From the NCBI RefSeq assembly GCF_028285715.1, contig NZ_JANQOO010000016.1, positions 1-64,000 of the forward strand: DNA of 64,000 nucleotides, read 5' to 3'. The translations under genes were made by a program, and so were the position numbers. Source of the DNA: Ulvibacterium sp. (GTDB lineage Bacteria; Bacteroidota; Bacteroidia; Flavobacteriales; Flavobacteriaceae). This document shows, in pieces, positions 11,849-18,730 of the stretch. How positions within the stretch are numbered: the first letter of the stretch is position 1; each line of letters begins with the position of its first letter. The notes beneath the pieces were generated by a model. The model was not told the origin of the DNA. It did no database searches and saw only the letters and a list, made by a program, of their open reading frames with translations.

Positions 11849-12181
11849 TTAGGATTCTGCCGGGGCCAATTCGATTTCAAGCCCTTCCAAGTCCGCTACT
11901 ATTGGGATTTGGCATCCCAAACGGCTATTGTCCTCAACATAGAAGGCTTCTGCCAACATGGCATCCTCCTCATCCGATTTTTCGGGAAGTTCATGCTCGG
12001 ACTTGACATAGCATTGGCAGGAAGCGCACATGGCCATACCTCCACAAACCCCTATTGTACCTTCCGGAGCCAACTCGTAGGAACGTACCAGTTCCATCAA
12101 GTTCATATTCATATCGGTAGGGGCATCAACTTCGTGAAGCACACCCTCCCTGTCCGTAATCTTAATTTTTATATCCGACAT
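11849..12181 (-). CDS. [2Fe-2S] ferredoxin, adrenodoxin type
   Basis: This 110-residue protein has the ligand pattern CGGMAMCASC: Cys46, Cys52 and Cys55, with the fourth ligand Cys90 in RLGCQIP. The spacing C-x5-C-x2-C fits the vertebrate/adrenodoxin class that serves Fe-S cluster assembly and P450s. It is encoded next to NifU- and Mrp-like Fe-S assembly proteins, so a role in cluster biogenesis is the natural inference. It has its own promoter (12235-12269) and converges on the ABC exporter gene. Confidence 0.92.
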   Translation of the reverse strand: MSDIKIKITDREGVLHEVDAPTDMNMNLMELVRSYELAPEGTIGVCGGMAMCASCQCYVKSEHELPEKSDEEDAMLAEAFYVEDNSRLGCQIPIVADLEGLEIELAPAES

Positions 12182-12234
12182 CTCCGAGTATCGTTAGAAT
12201 TCATCTATTTCTCCTTAATTCGGAAAAGAAGATG

Positions 12235-12269
12235 CAAAAATAGGGTTTTCCGGGTATTTGTCGGACAAA
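12235..12269 (-). promoter_or_regulatory. Bacteroidota-type promoter for [2Fe-2S] ferredoxin
   Basis: On the minus strand, TTTG (12266-12269) is followed after 23 bases by TATTTTTG (12235-12242), matching the -33 TTTG and -7 TAnnTTTG elements. The start codon is about 50 bases downstream. This is one of the few sites in the window where both elements can be seen. Confidence 0.6.
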
Positions 12270-12419
12270 GTACGGAAGTTTACAAGTTAAGCGTAAAACA
12301 ATAGGAACTGAATTAGTGAAATAGCGTATTCAGAGACTGTAATCCATTCACCGTCAAGTCTATACTTGTCATAAAGAAATCCGGGAAATGCATTCCCCGG
12401 AATCACTATCCAAAAAAGT

Positions 12420-12659
12420 TTAGCTTAAATTGATTACCTCCTCAATTTGCGGTGCGTGTTTTTTTATGGTCATCTCCACTCCGCTTTTTAAGGTCATTTG
12501 ATTTACACTGCATCCCACACAATTGCCTTGTAAGCGAACTTTGACAGACTTATCGTCATCAATGGATATCAGAGAGATATCCCCACCATCACTTTGTAAG
12601 AAGGGGCGAATTTCCTCCAATGCCTTCTCTACGTTTGATTTAAGTTCCTCGGATGTCAT
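12420..12659 (-). CDS. NifU-like Fe-S scaffold domain protein
   Basis: This 79-residue protein consists of just the NifU C-terminal domain. It has LQSDGGDISLISI and the CVGC motif (Cys47 and Cys50) that holds a transient Fe-S cluster. Stand-alone versions act as scaffold or carrier in cluster delivery. Its start overlaps the stop of the Mrp gene by 4 bases, so the two are translated together. That pairing of carrier and P-loop ATPase supports a joint role in [4Fe-4S] maturation. The highly Fe-S-dependent KorAB, NifJ and ferredoxins lie nearby. Confidence 0.92.
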   Translation of the reverse strand: MTSEELKSNVEKALEEIRPFLQSDGGDISLISIDDDKSVKVRLQGNCVGCSVNQMTLKSGVEMTIKKHAPQIEEVINLS

Positions 12660-13801
12660 ACTTTCTTACCTTTAACTGCAGCACAGCCTGCCATTGTCGT
12701 AATCTTGATTGCTTCCGTTGGGGGAAGGTTTTTATTTCTACGCACCAACTCCTGCACAACGCTCTTGGTCAGATCCTCAAAAGCCAGTTCCACCGGAGTG
12801 GCCGTTTGCAATGCGGCGGGACGACCTACATCCCCCGCTTCGCGAATGCTTTGAACTAAGGGGATTTCTCCCAAGAAAGGAACATCCAAATCCTGTGATA
12901 AATTTTTGGCCCCTTCCCTACCAAAGATATAATATTTATTCTCAGGTAGCTCAGCAGGTGTAAAATAGGCCATATTTTCCACAATACCCAACACAGGGAC
13001 ATTAATAGAATCTTGTTGGAACATGGCCACTCCCTTCTTTGCGTCCGCTAATGCCACTTCCTGGGGTGTGCTTACCACTACGGCACCGGTGACCGGCATG
13101 GATTGCATGATGCTCAAATGTATATCGCCCGTTCCCGGTGGCAGATCCAACAACATAAAATCCAAATCTCCCCAATGGGCATCGAATATCATTTGGTTCA
13201 ATGCCTTGGAAGCCATTGGCCCCCGCCAAATCACCGCTTGATTGGGTTGGGTAAAAAACCCAATGGACAATAACTTCACCCCATAATTCTCAACGGGCTT
13301 CATTTTGGATTTGCCATTAACGGTAATCGCCAATGGTTTCTCATGGGCCACGTCGAACATAATGGGCATGGATGGGCCATAAATATCCGCATCCAACAGG
13401 CCAACATTAAACCCCATTTTGGCCAGGGTAACCGCCAAGTTTGCGGTTACCGTAGATTTGCCAACACCTCCCTTGCCAGAGGCGACCGCAATAATATTTT
13501 GAATTCCCGGAATGGGTTTACCCTTAATTTCATTGACTTTGGGTTTGGTAGGGGCATCCACTTTGATATTGATCTTTATCTTGGCCTTTTCATATACCTC
13601 CCTGTGGATAACCTTAAGGATTTCCACTTCGGTCTTTTTTCGGGCCTGTAGACTAGGGTTCTTTATGGTAACATCTACCTCTACCTCATCCCCAAAAATC
13701 TGTATATTCGTTACGGCACCACTTTCCACCATATTTTGTCCCTCGCCAGGCACGGTTATTTTTTCCAGTGCCTCCAAAACCGCTTTCTTCTCGATTTTCA
13801 T
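12656..13801 (-). CDS. apbC: Mrp/ApbC-type Fe-S cluster carrier ATPase
   Basis: This 381-residue protein has an N-terminal MIP18/DUF59-like domain (residues about 5-80) and a P-loop ATPase domain with the deviant Walker A SGKGGVGKST at 108-117. DADIYGPSMP, IWRGPMASKALNQ and LLDLPPGTGDIHLS follow. Mrp/Nbp35 ATPases bind and transfer [4Fe-4S] clusters to apoproteins. It is the first gene of a two-gene unit with the NifU-like protein. Length and domain order are normal. Confidence 0.93.
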   Translation of the reverse strand: MKIEKKAVLEALEKITVPGEGQNMVESGAVTNIQIFGDEVEVDVTIKNPSLQARKKTEVEILKVIHREVYEKAKIKINIKVDAPTKPKVNEIKGKPIPGIQNIIAVASGKGGVGKSTVTANLAVTLAKMGFNVGLLDADIYGPSMPIMFDVAHEKPLAITVNGKSKMKPVENYGVKLLSIGFFTQPNQAVIWRGPMASKALNQMIFDAHWGDLDFMLLDLPPGTGDIHLSIMQSMPVTGAVVVSTPQEVALADAKKGVAMFQQDSINVPVLGIVENMAYFTPAELPENKYYIFGREGAKNLSQDLDVPFLGEIPLVQSIREAGDVGRPAALQTATPVELAFEDLTKSVVQELVRRNKNLPPTEAIKITTMAGCAAVKGKKV

Positions 13802-14023
13802 GTAAAATCTTCTTTGTATTGCTATAAAATGATACTAAACAAAGATACGCCTTACACATGAGATTTAGAAGGGGATGGATTGAAAATGAAGATGTAACGA
13901 TAGAATTCTGTTATTGGATATTCCGTCCACATTCTTAATCGAAAAGAACCTATTCGCCCTATAAAAAGTGCGCTGTTCCAAAGTGGATTGGTTCAACCCT
14001 CTCGACAGATTGCAATCGATATC

Positions 14024-14572
14024 CTACAACATCCTCACTAGTTTTTTAAAGACCTCTTTTCCCATATCTTTGGTTGCCCTTGGAGATCCATTGTTATGCG
14101 ACCACTCGGAAAAATTGACTTTTATACTCGGTAATGAGTCTTCCAAGATTTGGTTTACATAATCAATTTCACAACTAGGGGCAAACCGCTCATTGGTGAC
14201 AATGATCAAGCCATCTATGCTCCCATCAAAAAACATTCGAATAGATCTTCTCTTTTGCAGCAAATTGTTTTTGGACTGATAAACGGCCAGCCTATATTTT
14301 TTTCGTACCGCCTCCTCCTCTATTCCCTCCATGAGATGGGCGTATTGGGTTTTTGAGAACTCCGGGATAATGAGGCCAATGGTATGCGCCTTTTTGGACT
14401 TAAGTGCCTTGGCGGAACTATTGGGCTTATAATTATACGTATCCGCTATTTTTCGGATTTTATTTTTGGTCTTTTCACTGACCTCCCGACTGTCGTTCAG
14501 TGCTTTGGAAACCGTGGATTTTGAATAGCCCGATAAATAGGCTATTTGCTTGATATTGATTTCGGATTTCAT
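14024..14572 (-). CDS. LacI-family regulator, C-terminally short
   Basis: The 182 residues begin with a complete LacI helix-turn-helix and hinge (INIKQIAYLSGYSKSTVSKAL, with YKPNSSAKAL near residue 50). The first part of the ligand-binding domain follows (HTIGLIIPEFSKTQYAHLMEGIEEEA, DGLIIVTNE). Family members are about 330-345 residues; this one stops after KKLVRML, near the middle of the ligand domain. Downstream bases in any frame do not look like the missing half. It may be a truncated pseudogene or a short DNA-binding protein unable to sense ligand. Neighbours give no sugar-utilisation context. Confidence 0.65.
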   Translation of the reverse strand: MKSEINIKQIAYLSGYSKSTVSKALNDSREVSEKTKNKIRKIADTYNYKPNSSAKALKSKKAHTIGLIIPEFSKTQYAHLMEGIEEEAVRKKYRLAVYQSKNNLLQKRRSIRMFFDGSIDGLIIVTNERFAPSCEIDYVNQILEDSLPSIKVNFSEWSHNNGSPRATKDMGKEVFKKLVRML

Positions 14573-14878
14573 GGTATGCCTATACTACGCCTTAAATAAT
14601 TATTATCTTATTTCAAGTGAGTTATAGCCATTCCCACTGCCAAAAAATGTATTCGCTCTTTAGAATAATGGCGATTTACTTTTCTAATAGACTTGCTACC
14701 TTGGCAAGTTGTTACACCCAGTTCAACATTTTTGACGCATTTAACAAAATCTTCAAAAAGCGGATAAGGTTTTGCTGCCGAAGAAGTAGGAAAAGAAATG
14801 GTTTTGATAAATTTCGTGATTGAAAAAAGCAGGAAGAAGTTCGTCGGACTTCAAAAGAGCAACAACAACGGATCAAGG
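14573..14878. other. intergenic region, no gene seen
   Basis: These 306 bases upstream of the short LacI gene hold only short open frames that resemble nothing I know. A weak hairpin (ACTTGC paired with GCAAGT) lies near 14692. The lacI promoter is presumably here. Confidence 0.5.
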
Positions 14879-15217
14879 TTATTGCCTGAGCTCCTTAAAG
14901 GGATCCCAAAAGTGTTTTTCAAAGTCCACAATTTGATTGTCGACCACCTGGATGCCTTCATTTTCCAGTAATTGTTGCATCAGATTGATTCCATCAAAAT
15001 GGTGTTTTCCAGTTAGAAGACCTGTTTTATTCACGACCCTATGGGCCGGTACCTCGGGCATATTTCCCGCACCGTTCATTGCCCACCCCACCATACGTGC
15101 GCTCCTGGCCGCGCCTAAATATTTGGCAATTGCACCATAAGAGGTAACCCGTCCAAAAGGAATCTGCCGGGCCACTTCGTACACTTTTTGAAAAAAATTT
15201 TGATTTTCAGGCTTCAT
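14879..15217 (-). CDS. alkyltransferase-like (ATL) protein, MGMT fold
   Basis: This 112-residue protein has the DNA-binding and active-site half of O6-alkylguanine-DNA alkyltransferase: IPFGRVTSYGAIAKYLG, then ARMVGWAMN. The catalytic PCHR is replaced by PAHR, with Ala58 in place of the acceptor Cys. Such alkyltransferase-like proteins bind O6-alkylguanine without removing the alkyl group and hand the lesion to nucleotide excision repair. The 15207-15217 overlap with the LysE gene suggests cotranscription with it and trmB. Confidence 0.88.
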   Translation of the reverse strand: MKPENQNFFQKVYEVARQIPFGRVTSYGAIAKYLGAARSARMVGWAMNGAGNMPEVPAHRVVNKTGLLTGKHHFDGINLMQQLLENEGIQVVDNQIVDFEKHFWDPFKELRQ

Positions 15218-15839
15218 GGGTAAAAATGCGGATAAGGGTAATGATTAATAAGGCAACCATTAGGGCACTTAGGATATAGTTCGAATTCTTGGAAAACTGA
15301 CTCGTTTTTGCCTCCAATTTATTGAAATATATGGTATACATGTATAGTACGGAAAAGGTTCCCGAACCTACGGCCAGAATAAAGGTAACGATATCCCAAA
15401 TTTCAAATTTTATCCAACCACTGGCATTCCACATAATATTTAAGCCGCTATAATAAGGAATGGTCAATAGATTTAATGCGGCCAAAAGCATCCCTTTGAA
15501 AAAACTGTTCTTTTTGCTAACCTTCACCAGTTTTGGTGGTTTCTTTTTGTTTCGCCGGGCGGCTATGTAAAAATAGACTGCAAAAAAGGCGAATACGCCC
15601 ACGGCGATATCCATCAAAACCTCAACGACCCCAGGGTTTTTGTTCAGGAATTTTGATATAAGCACGGCAATATATGCCTGGATCATTATCATACTGGAAA
15701 CACCCGTACTGAATATGATGCCGTTCAATTTCCCCTTTTCCACACTGGTCTTTGCAGCATTCATATTTAATAGTCCAGGCGGTACGGTAGCCATAAAAGC
15801 TGCCGAAAATGTGGCGAAAAAAAGAATGAGCAAGTGCAT
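15207..15839 (-). CDS. LysE/RhtB-type transporter
   Basis: This 210-residue inner-membrane protein has about six hydrophobic segments and the family's N-terminal pattern FSAAFMATVPPGLLNMNAA, where the PPG stands for the LysE 'PGP' motif. A basic loop (RRNKKKPPKL) follows the third segment. LysE proteins export amino acids or similar small molecules; the substrate is unknown. It lies 3 bases downstream of trmB and overlaps the ATL gene by 11 bases, so the three form a compact unit. Confidence 0.8.
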   Translation of the reverse strand: MHLLILFFATFSAAFMATVPPGLLNMNAAKTSVEKGKLNGIIFSTGVSSMIMIQAYIAVLISKFLNKNPGVVEVLMDIAVGVFAFFAVYFYIAARRNKKKPPKLVKVSKKNSFFKGMLLAALNLLTIPYYSGLNIMWNASGWIKFEIWDIVTFILAVGSGTFSVLYMYTIYFNKLEAKTSQFSKNSNYILSALMVALLIITLIRIFTHEA

Positions 15840-15842
15840 AGG

Positions 15843-16511
15843 TCAATTTATCCTAAATTGAATATAGGTAATGGATTTTCCCTCCTCTAGATATTGCTGC
15901 TCATAAAACGTCCGTATGCCAAGAACCTCGGGCGGGCTGCCTTCATTCTTGTAAACATCATGATTGGCATACGTAATCTGTTGACCCGTGCCATGGAGCA
16001 GCCCCAAGGTGTAGCCGTGCAAAAATTCGCTATCGGTCTTTAGGTGAATCGGTCCGCTTGGCCTAAGTACTTTGCGGTATTTTTCCAAAAAGTCCAAGTT
16101 GGTCATGCGATGCTTGGTTCGTTTATATTTTATCTGTGGATCGGGAAAAGTAATCCAGATTTCCGATACTTCATCTTCGGCGAATAGTTCATCGATCAGC
16201 TCTATTTGGGTCCTAAGAAAAGCTACATTCCCCAAATTATCCTCCAAAGCGATTTTGGCTCCTCTCCAAAGCCGGGCTCCTTTGATATCGATACCAATAA
16301 AATTCTTATCCTTCTCAAGACGTGCAAGACCCAAGGTATATTCTCCCTTGCCACACCCCAATTCCAAGACTATGGGATTATCATTGCCAAAATGGGATTG
16401 CCAATTGCCTTTTAGGGAAAATCCCGCCCGTATTTCCTCCCTATTGGGTTGTAGTACATTTTTGAACGTTTCATTCTCCTTAAATCGTTTCAGCTTGTTC
16501 TTGCTTCCCAC
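15843..16511 (-). CDS. trmB: tRNA (guanine46-N7)-methyltransferase
   Basis: TrmB methylates G46 in the variable loop of tRNA using SAM. The protein of about 222 residues has the SAM site VLELGCGKGEYTLGLA, the FPDPQIKYKRTKHRM segment typical of TrmB, and a C-terminal IRTFYEQQYL. I chose the GTG at 16511 because it gives MGSKNKLKRFKEN, the usual Flavobacteria start, and has AGAAGG six bases upstream. A TTG nine codons earlier is less likely. Confidence 0.92.
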   Translation of the reverse strand: MGSKNKLKRFKENETFKNVLQPNREEIRAGFSLKGNWQSHFGNDNPIVLELGCGKGEYTLGLARLEKDKNFIGIDIKGARLWRGAKIALEDNLGNVAFLRTQIELIDELFAEDEVSEIWITFPDPQIKYKRTKHRMTNLDFLEKYRKVLRPSGPIHLKTDSEFLHGYTLGLLHGTGQQITYANHDVYKNEGSPPEVLGIRTFYEQQYLEEGKSITYIQFRIN

Positions 16512-16691
16512 AACTGCCCTTCTTTGATAATACGGCAAAGCTAAGGAAATCTTTATTCCTTAAGTATTTTGTTTCCCATAACCCCAATAATGTCTTTGAG
16601 TAAAAAAATAGTTAAAACTTCTTTGGATAGGCTAAAGTCCTGCGCCGCTTACTTTTTGCAGTTCTATGTGAAATCCGGGACCATTTGGATA

Positions 16692-17756
16692 TTAAATGGT
16701 TTTCATTTCAATTTTCTTTGCTTTTTCCAAGGTAAATGAAAATTCGGAACCTACTTCCTCCACACTTTCCACATAGATTTTCTCGTCATGGGCCTCGATA
16801 ATATGTTTTACTATGGAGAGGCCCAAGCCAGAACCACCTTCACTTCTACTACCGCTTTGGTCCACCCTATAAAAACGTTCGAACAAACGAGGAATATGCT
16901 TTTGGGGTATGCCCTCACCGTTATCCGTTACTCTTACGATTACCTTGTTCTTGATAAGGTTTTCCACACTCACCTCGGAAGTGCCATCCCTGTGGCCATA
17001 TTTAATGGAGTTTACCAAAAGGTTGGTCAATACCTGTTGGATTTTTTCCTTATCGGCATATACATAAATGGGCTCGGTATACTCCATATCAAATGTAAGC
17101 GTGATCTTTTTTTTGGCGGCTTTCATTTCCAGCAAATCAAAAACACTATGAATAAGCTCTATAACATCAAAGTCTTCCCGTTCCAAATTAAGGTCCCCTA
17201 CTTCCAATTTGGTTATTAAATCCAAATCCTTAATGATGTATATAAGTCGTTCTACAGCTTTATTGGCTCGCTGTAAGTATTTCTTACGTATGCTCTTATC
17301 CTCCATAGCCCCGTCCAGCAGGGTAAGTATATAACCTTGGACCGTAAAAAGAGGTGTCTTTAATTCATGGGAAACATTGCCTAGAAAATCTTTCCGATAC
17401 TCTTCGCGGATTTTTAAGGTATCGATTTCAATCTTCTTATCCTGGGCAAATTTCTCTATTTCAGCTGTAAGTGTCCGCATATCTGTGGTAATGGGTCCTG
17501 AAGTAAAAGAGGAGGAATCCAACAGCGCCACATCATCATAAATCTTTTTGATCCTTCTATAGATGAATTTCTCTATCCTGATCTGGAGTACGGCAAAGGA
17601 GGTTGTAAAGACCAGTATTGAAAAAAGTAAAACGATAGACCAGTCCAAAGTTTGTAGAAAATACAACAGACCGCCCAAAAGCAAAGAGGACAACAGGGTA
17701 ATCAGCACCGCGGATCGAAAAGCAAATCGATATGACCTCTTAAGTTGAATAGGCAT
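16692..17756 (-). CDS. sensor histidine kinase, PhoR-like
   Basis: This 354-residue kinase has two transmembrane helices (about residues 13-33 and 39-59) with almost no periplasmic loop. The dimerisation domain follows with phospho-accepting His130 in NVSHELKTPLF. The ATPase domain has an N box (LVNSIKYG), G1 (DNGEGIP), an F box (FERFYRVD) and G2 (GSGLGLSIV). No PAS domain is seen. It overlaps the response-regulator stop by one base (TAATG), so the pair is cotranscribed. Lack of a sensory loop fits PhoR-type kinases, but the signal is inferred. Confidence 0.92.
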   Translation of the reverse strand: MPIQLKRSYRFAFRSAVLITLLSSLLLGGLLYFLQTLDWSIVLLFSILVFTTSFAVLQIRIEKFIYRRIKKIYDDVALLDSSSFTSGPITTDMRTLTAEIEKFAQDKKIEIDTLKIREEYRKDFLGNVSHELKTPLFTVQGYILTLLDGAMEDKSIRKKYLQRANKAVERLIYIIKDLDLITKLEVGDLNLEREDFDVIELIHSVFDLLEMKAAKKKITLTFDMEYTEPIYVYADKEKIQQVLTNLLVNSIKYGHRDGTSEVSVENLIKNKVIVRVTDNGEGIPQKHIPRLFERFYRVDQSGSRSEGGSGLGLSIVKHIIEAHDEKIYVESVEEVGSEFSFTLEKAKKIEMKTI

Positions 17757-18442
17757 TATAGCACAAACTTATAGCCCACTCCCTTAACGGTCTTAAAATG
17801 ATTTTCCCCGATTTTTTCTCGAAGTTTACGAATGTGCACATCAATGGTACGGCCCCCTACCACAACCTCGTTGCCCCATACTTTATCTAGAATGACTTCT
17901 CTTTTAAATACCTTGCTGGGCTTTGATGTCAATAGTGCCAAAAGCTCAAATTCCTTTCTGGGAAGTACAATTTCCTTACCGTCATTTACTATTTTATATT
18001 CCTCCCGATTAATGACAATATTGCCCACTTTTACGATGTCCTCTTGTGGATCGGCATCTTCCTTTAACCTGCGGAGCAACGCTTTTACCTTACTCACAAG
18101 GACCTTGGGTTTTATAGGCTTGGTGATATAATCATCAGCCCCGGCATCAAAACCGGCGACTTGGGAATAATCCTCACCCCGTGCGGTCAAAAAGGTGATA
18201 ATGGTGTTTTCCAGTCCAGAAGTATTGCGCATGATTTCGCATGCCTCTATCCCATCCATTTCGGGCATCATTACGTCCAAAATAATAAGGTGCGGTAATT
18301 TCTTTTTCGCTTTCGCTACGCCTTCAACACCATTTTTGGCGGTAAAAACCTGATAGCCTTCCGAAGATAGGTTATAACTAACGATTTCCAGAATATCGGC
18401 CTCATCGTCCACTAAAAGTATTCTAATGTCCTTTTTTTTCAT
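17756..18442 (-). CDS. response regulator, OmpR/PhoB family
   Basis: This 228-residue regulator has a receiver domain with the acidic pocket VDDEAD (about residues 11-16), phospho-accepting Asp56 in ILDVMMPE, and a Lys in DYITKPI. The C-terminal winged helix ends GGRTIDVHIRKLREKIG followed by KGVGYKF, as in PhoB. OmpR-family proteins bind direct repeats in 11-bp register, and such an array is present in the divergent region at 18632-18681. That makes the adjacent TonB receptor operon a plausible target. Phosphate control is inferred from similarity to PhoB/PhoR. Confidence 0.92.
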   Translation of the reverse strand: MKKKDIRILLVDDEADILEIVSYNLSSEGYQVFTAKNGVEGVAKAKKKLPHLIILDVMMPEMDGIEACEIMRNTSGLENTIITFLTARGEDYSQVAGFDAGADDYITKPIKPKVLVSKVKALLRRLKEDADPQEDIVKVGNIVINREEYKIVNDGKEIVLPRKEFELLALLTSKPSKVFKREVILDKVWGNEVVVGGRTIDVHIRKLREKIGENHFKTVKGVGYKFVL

Positions 18443-18631
18443 CTGTTGGCTTTTGTTTTCAATAAATCAATAGGCCATCCATACCGGCACGGATGGGTTA
18501 TTTGCCTTTGAACGGGTTGCTTGGAAATCAGTCCCTTATCATGGCTCATTACATTGCTTTTAAACTGTCAATTCACCAAATGTAAAGATAATAGGATTAT
18601 CCCAAAACGGCTTAACGTTCATTTAATATAG

Positions 18632-18681
18632 TAACATTTACATAACATTATTGCAATAAAGGTTTAACATGGACGTAACTC
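18632..18681 (+). promoter_or_regulatory. Pho-box-like hexamer array upstream of TonB receptor
   Basis: TAACAT occurs at 18632, 18643 and 18665, and TAACTC at 18676, exactly 11, 22 and 11 bases apart. The slot at 18654 holds a degenerate CAATAA. Five hexamers with 5-base spacers in 11-bp register is the architecture bound by PhoB/PhoP response regulators, and TTAACA-like hexamers are the Bacillus PhoP type. It lies 50-99 bases before the receptor start and is divergent from the PhoB-like gene. Confidence 0.5.
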
Positions 18682-18730
18682 GACTTTTACCTCACCTAGC
18701 GTTCTTTGCGCCATAACCAAATTCTAATTA

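Noticed and set aside
14617-14823. 68-codon + strand open frame upstream of the short LacI gene
   Set aside because: The product is basic and Cys-rich with no family resemblance; probably chance.
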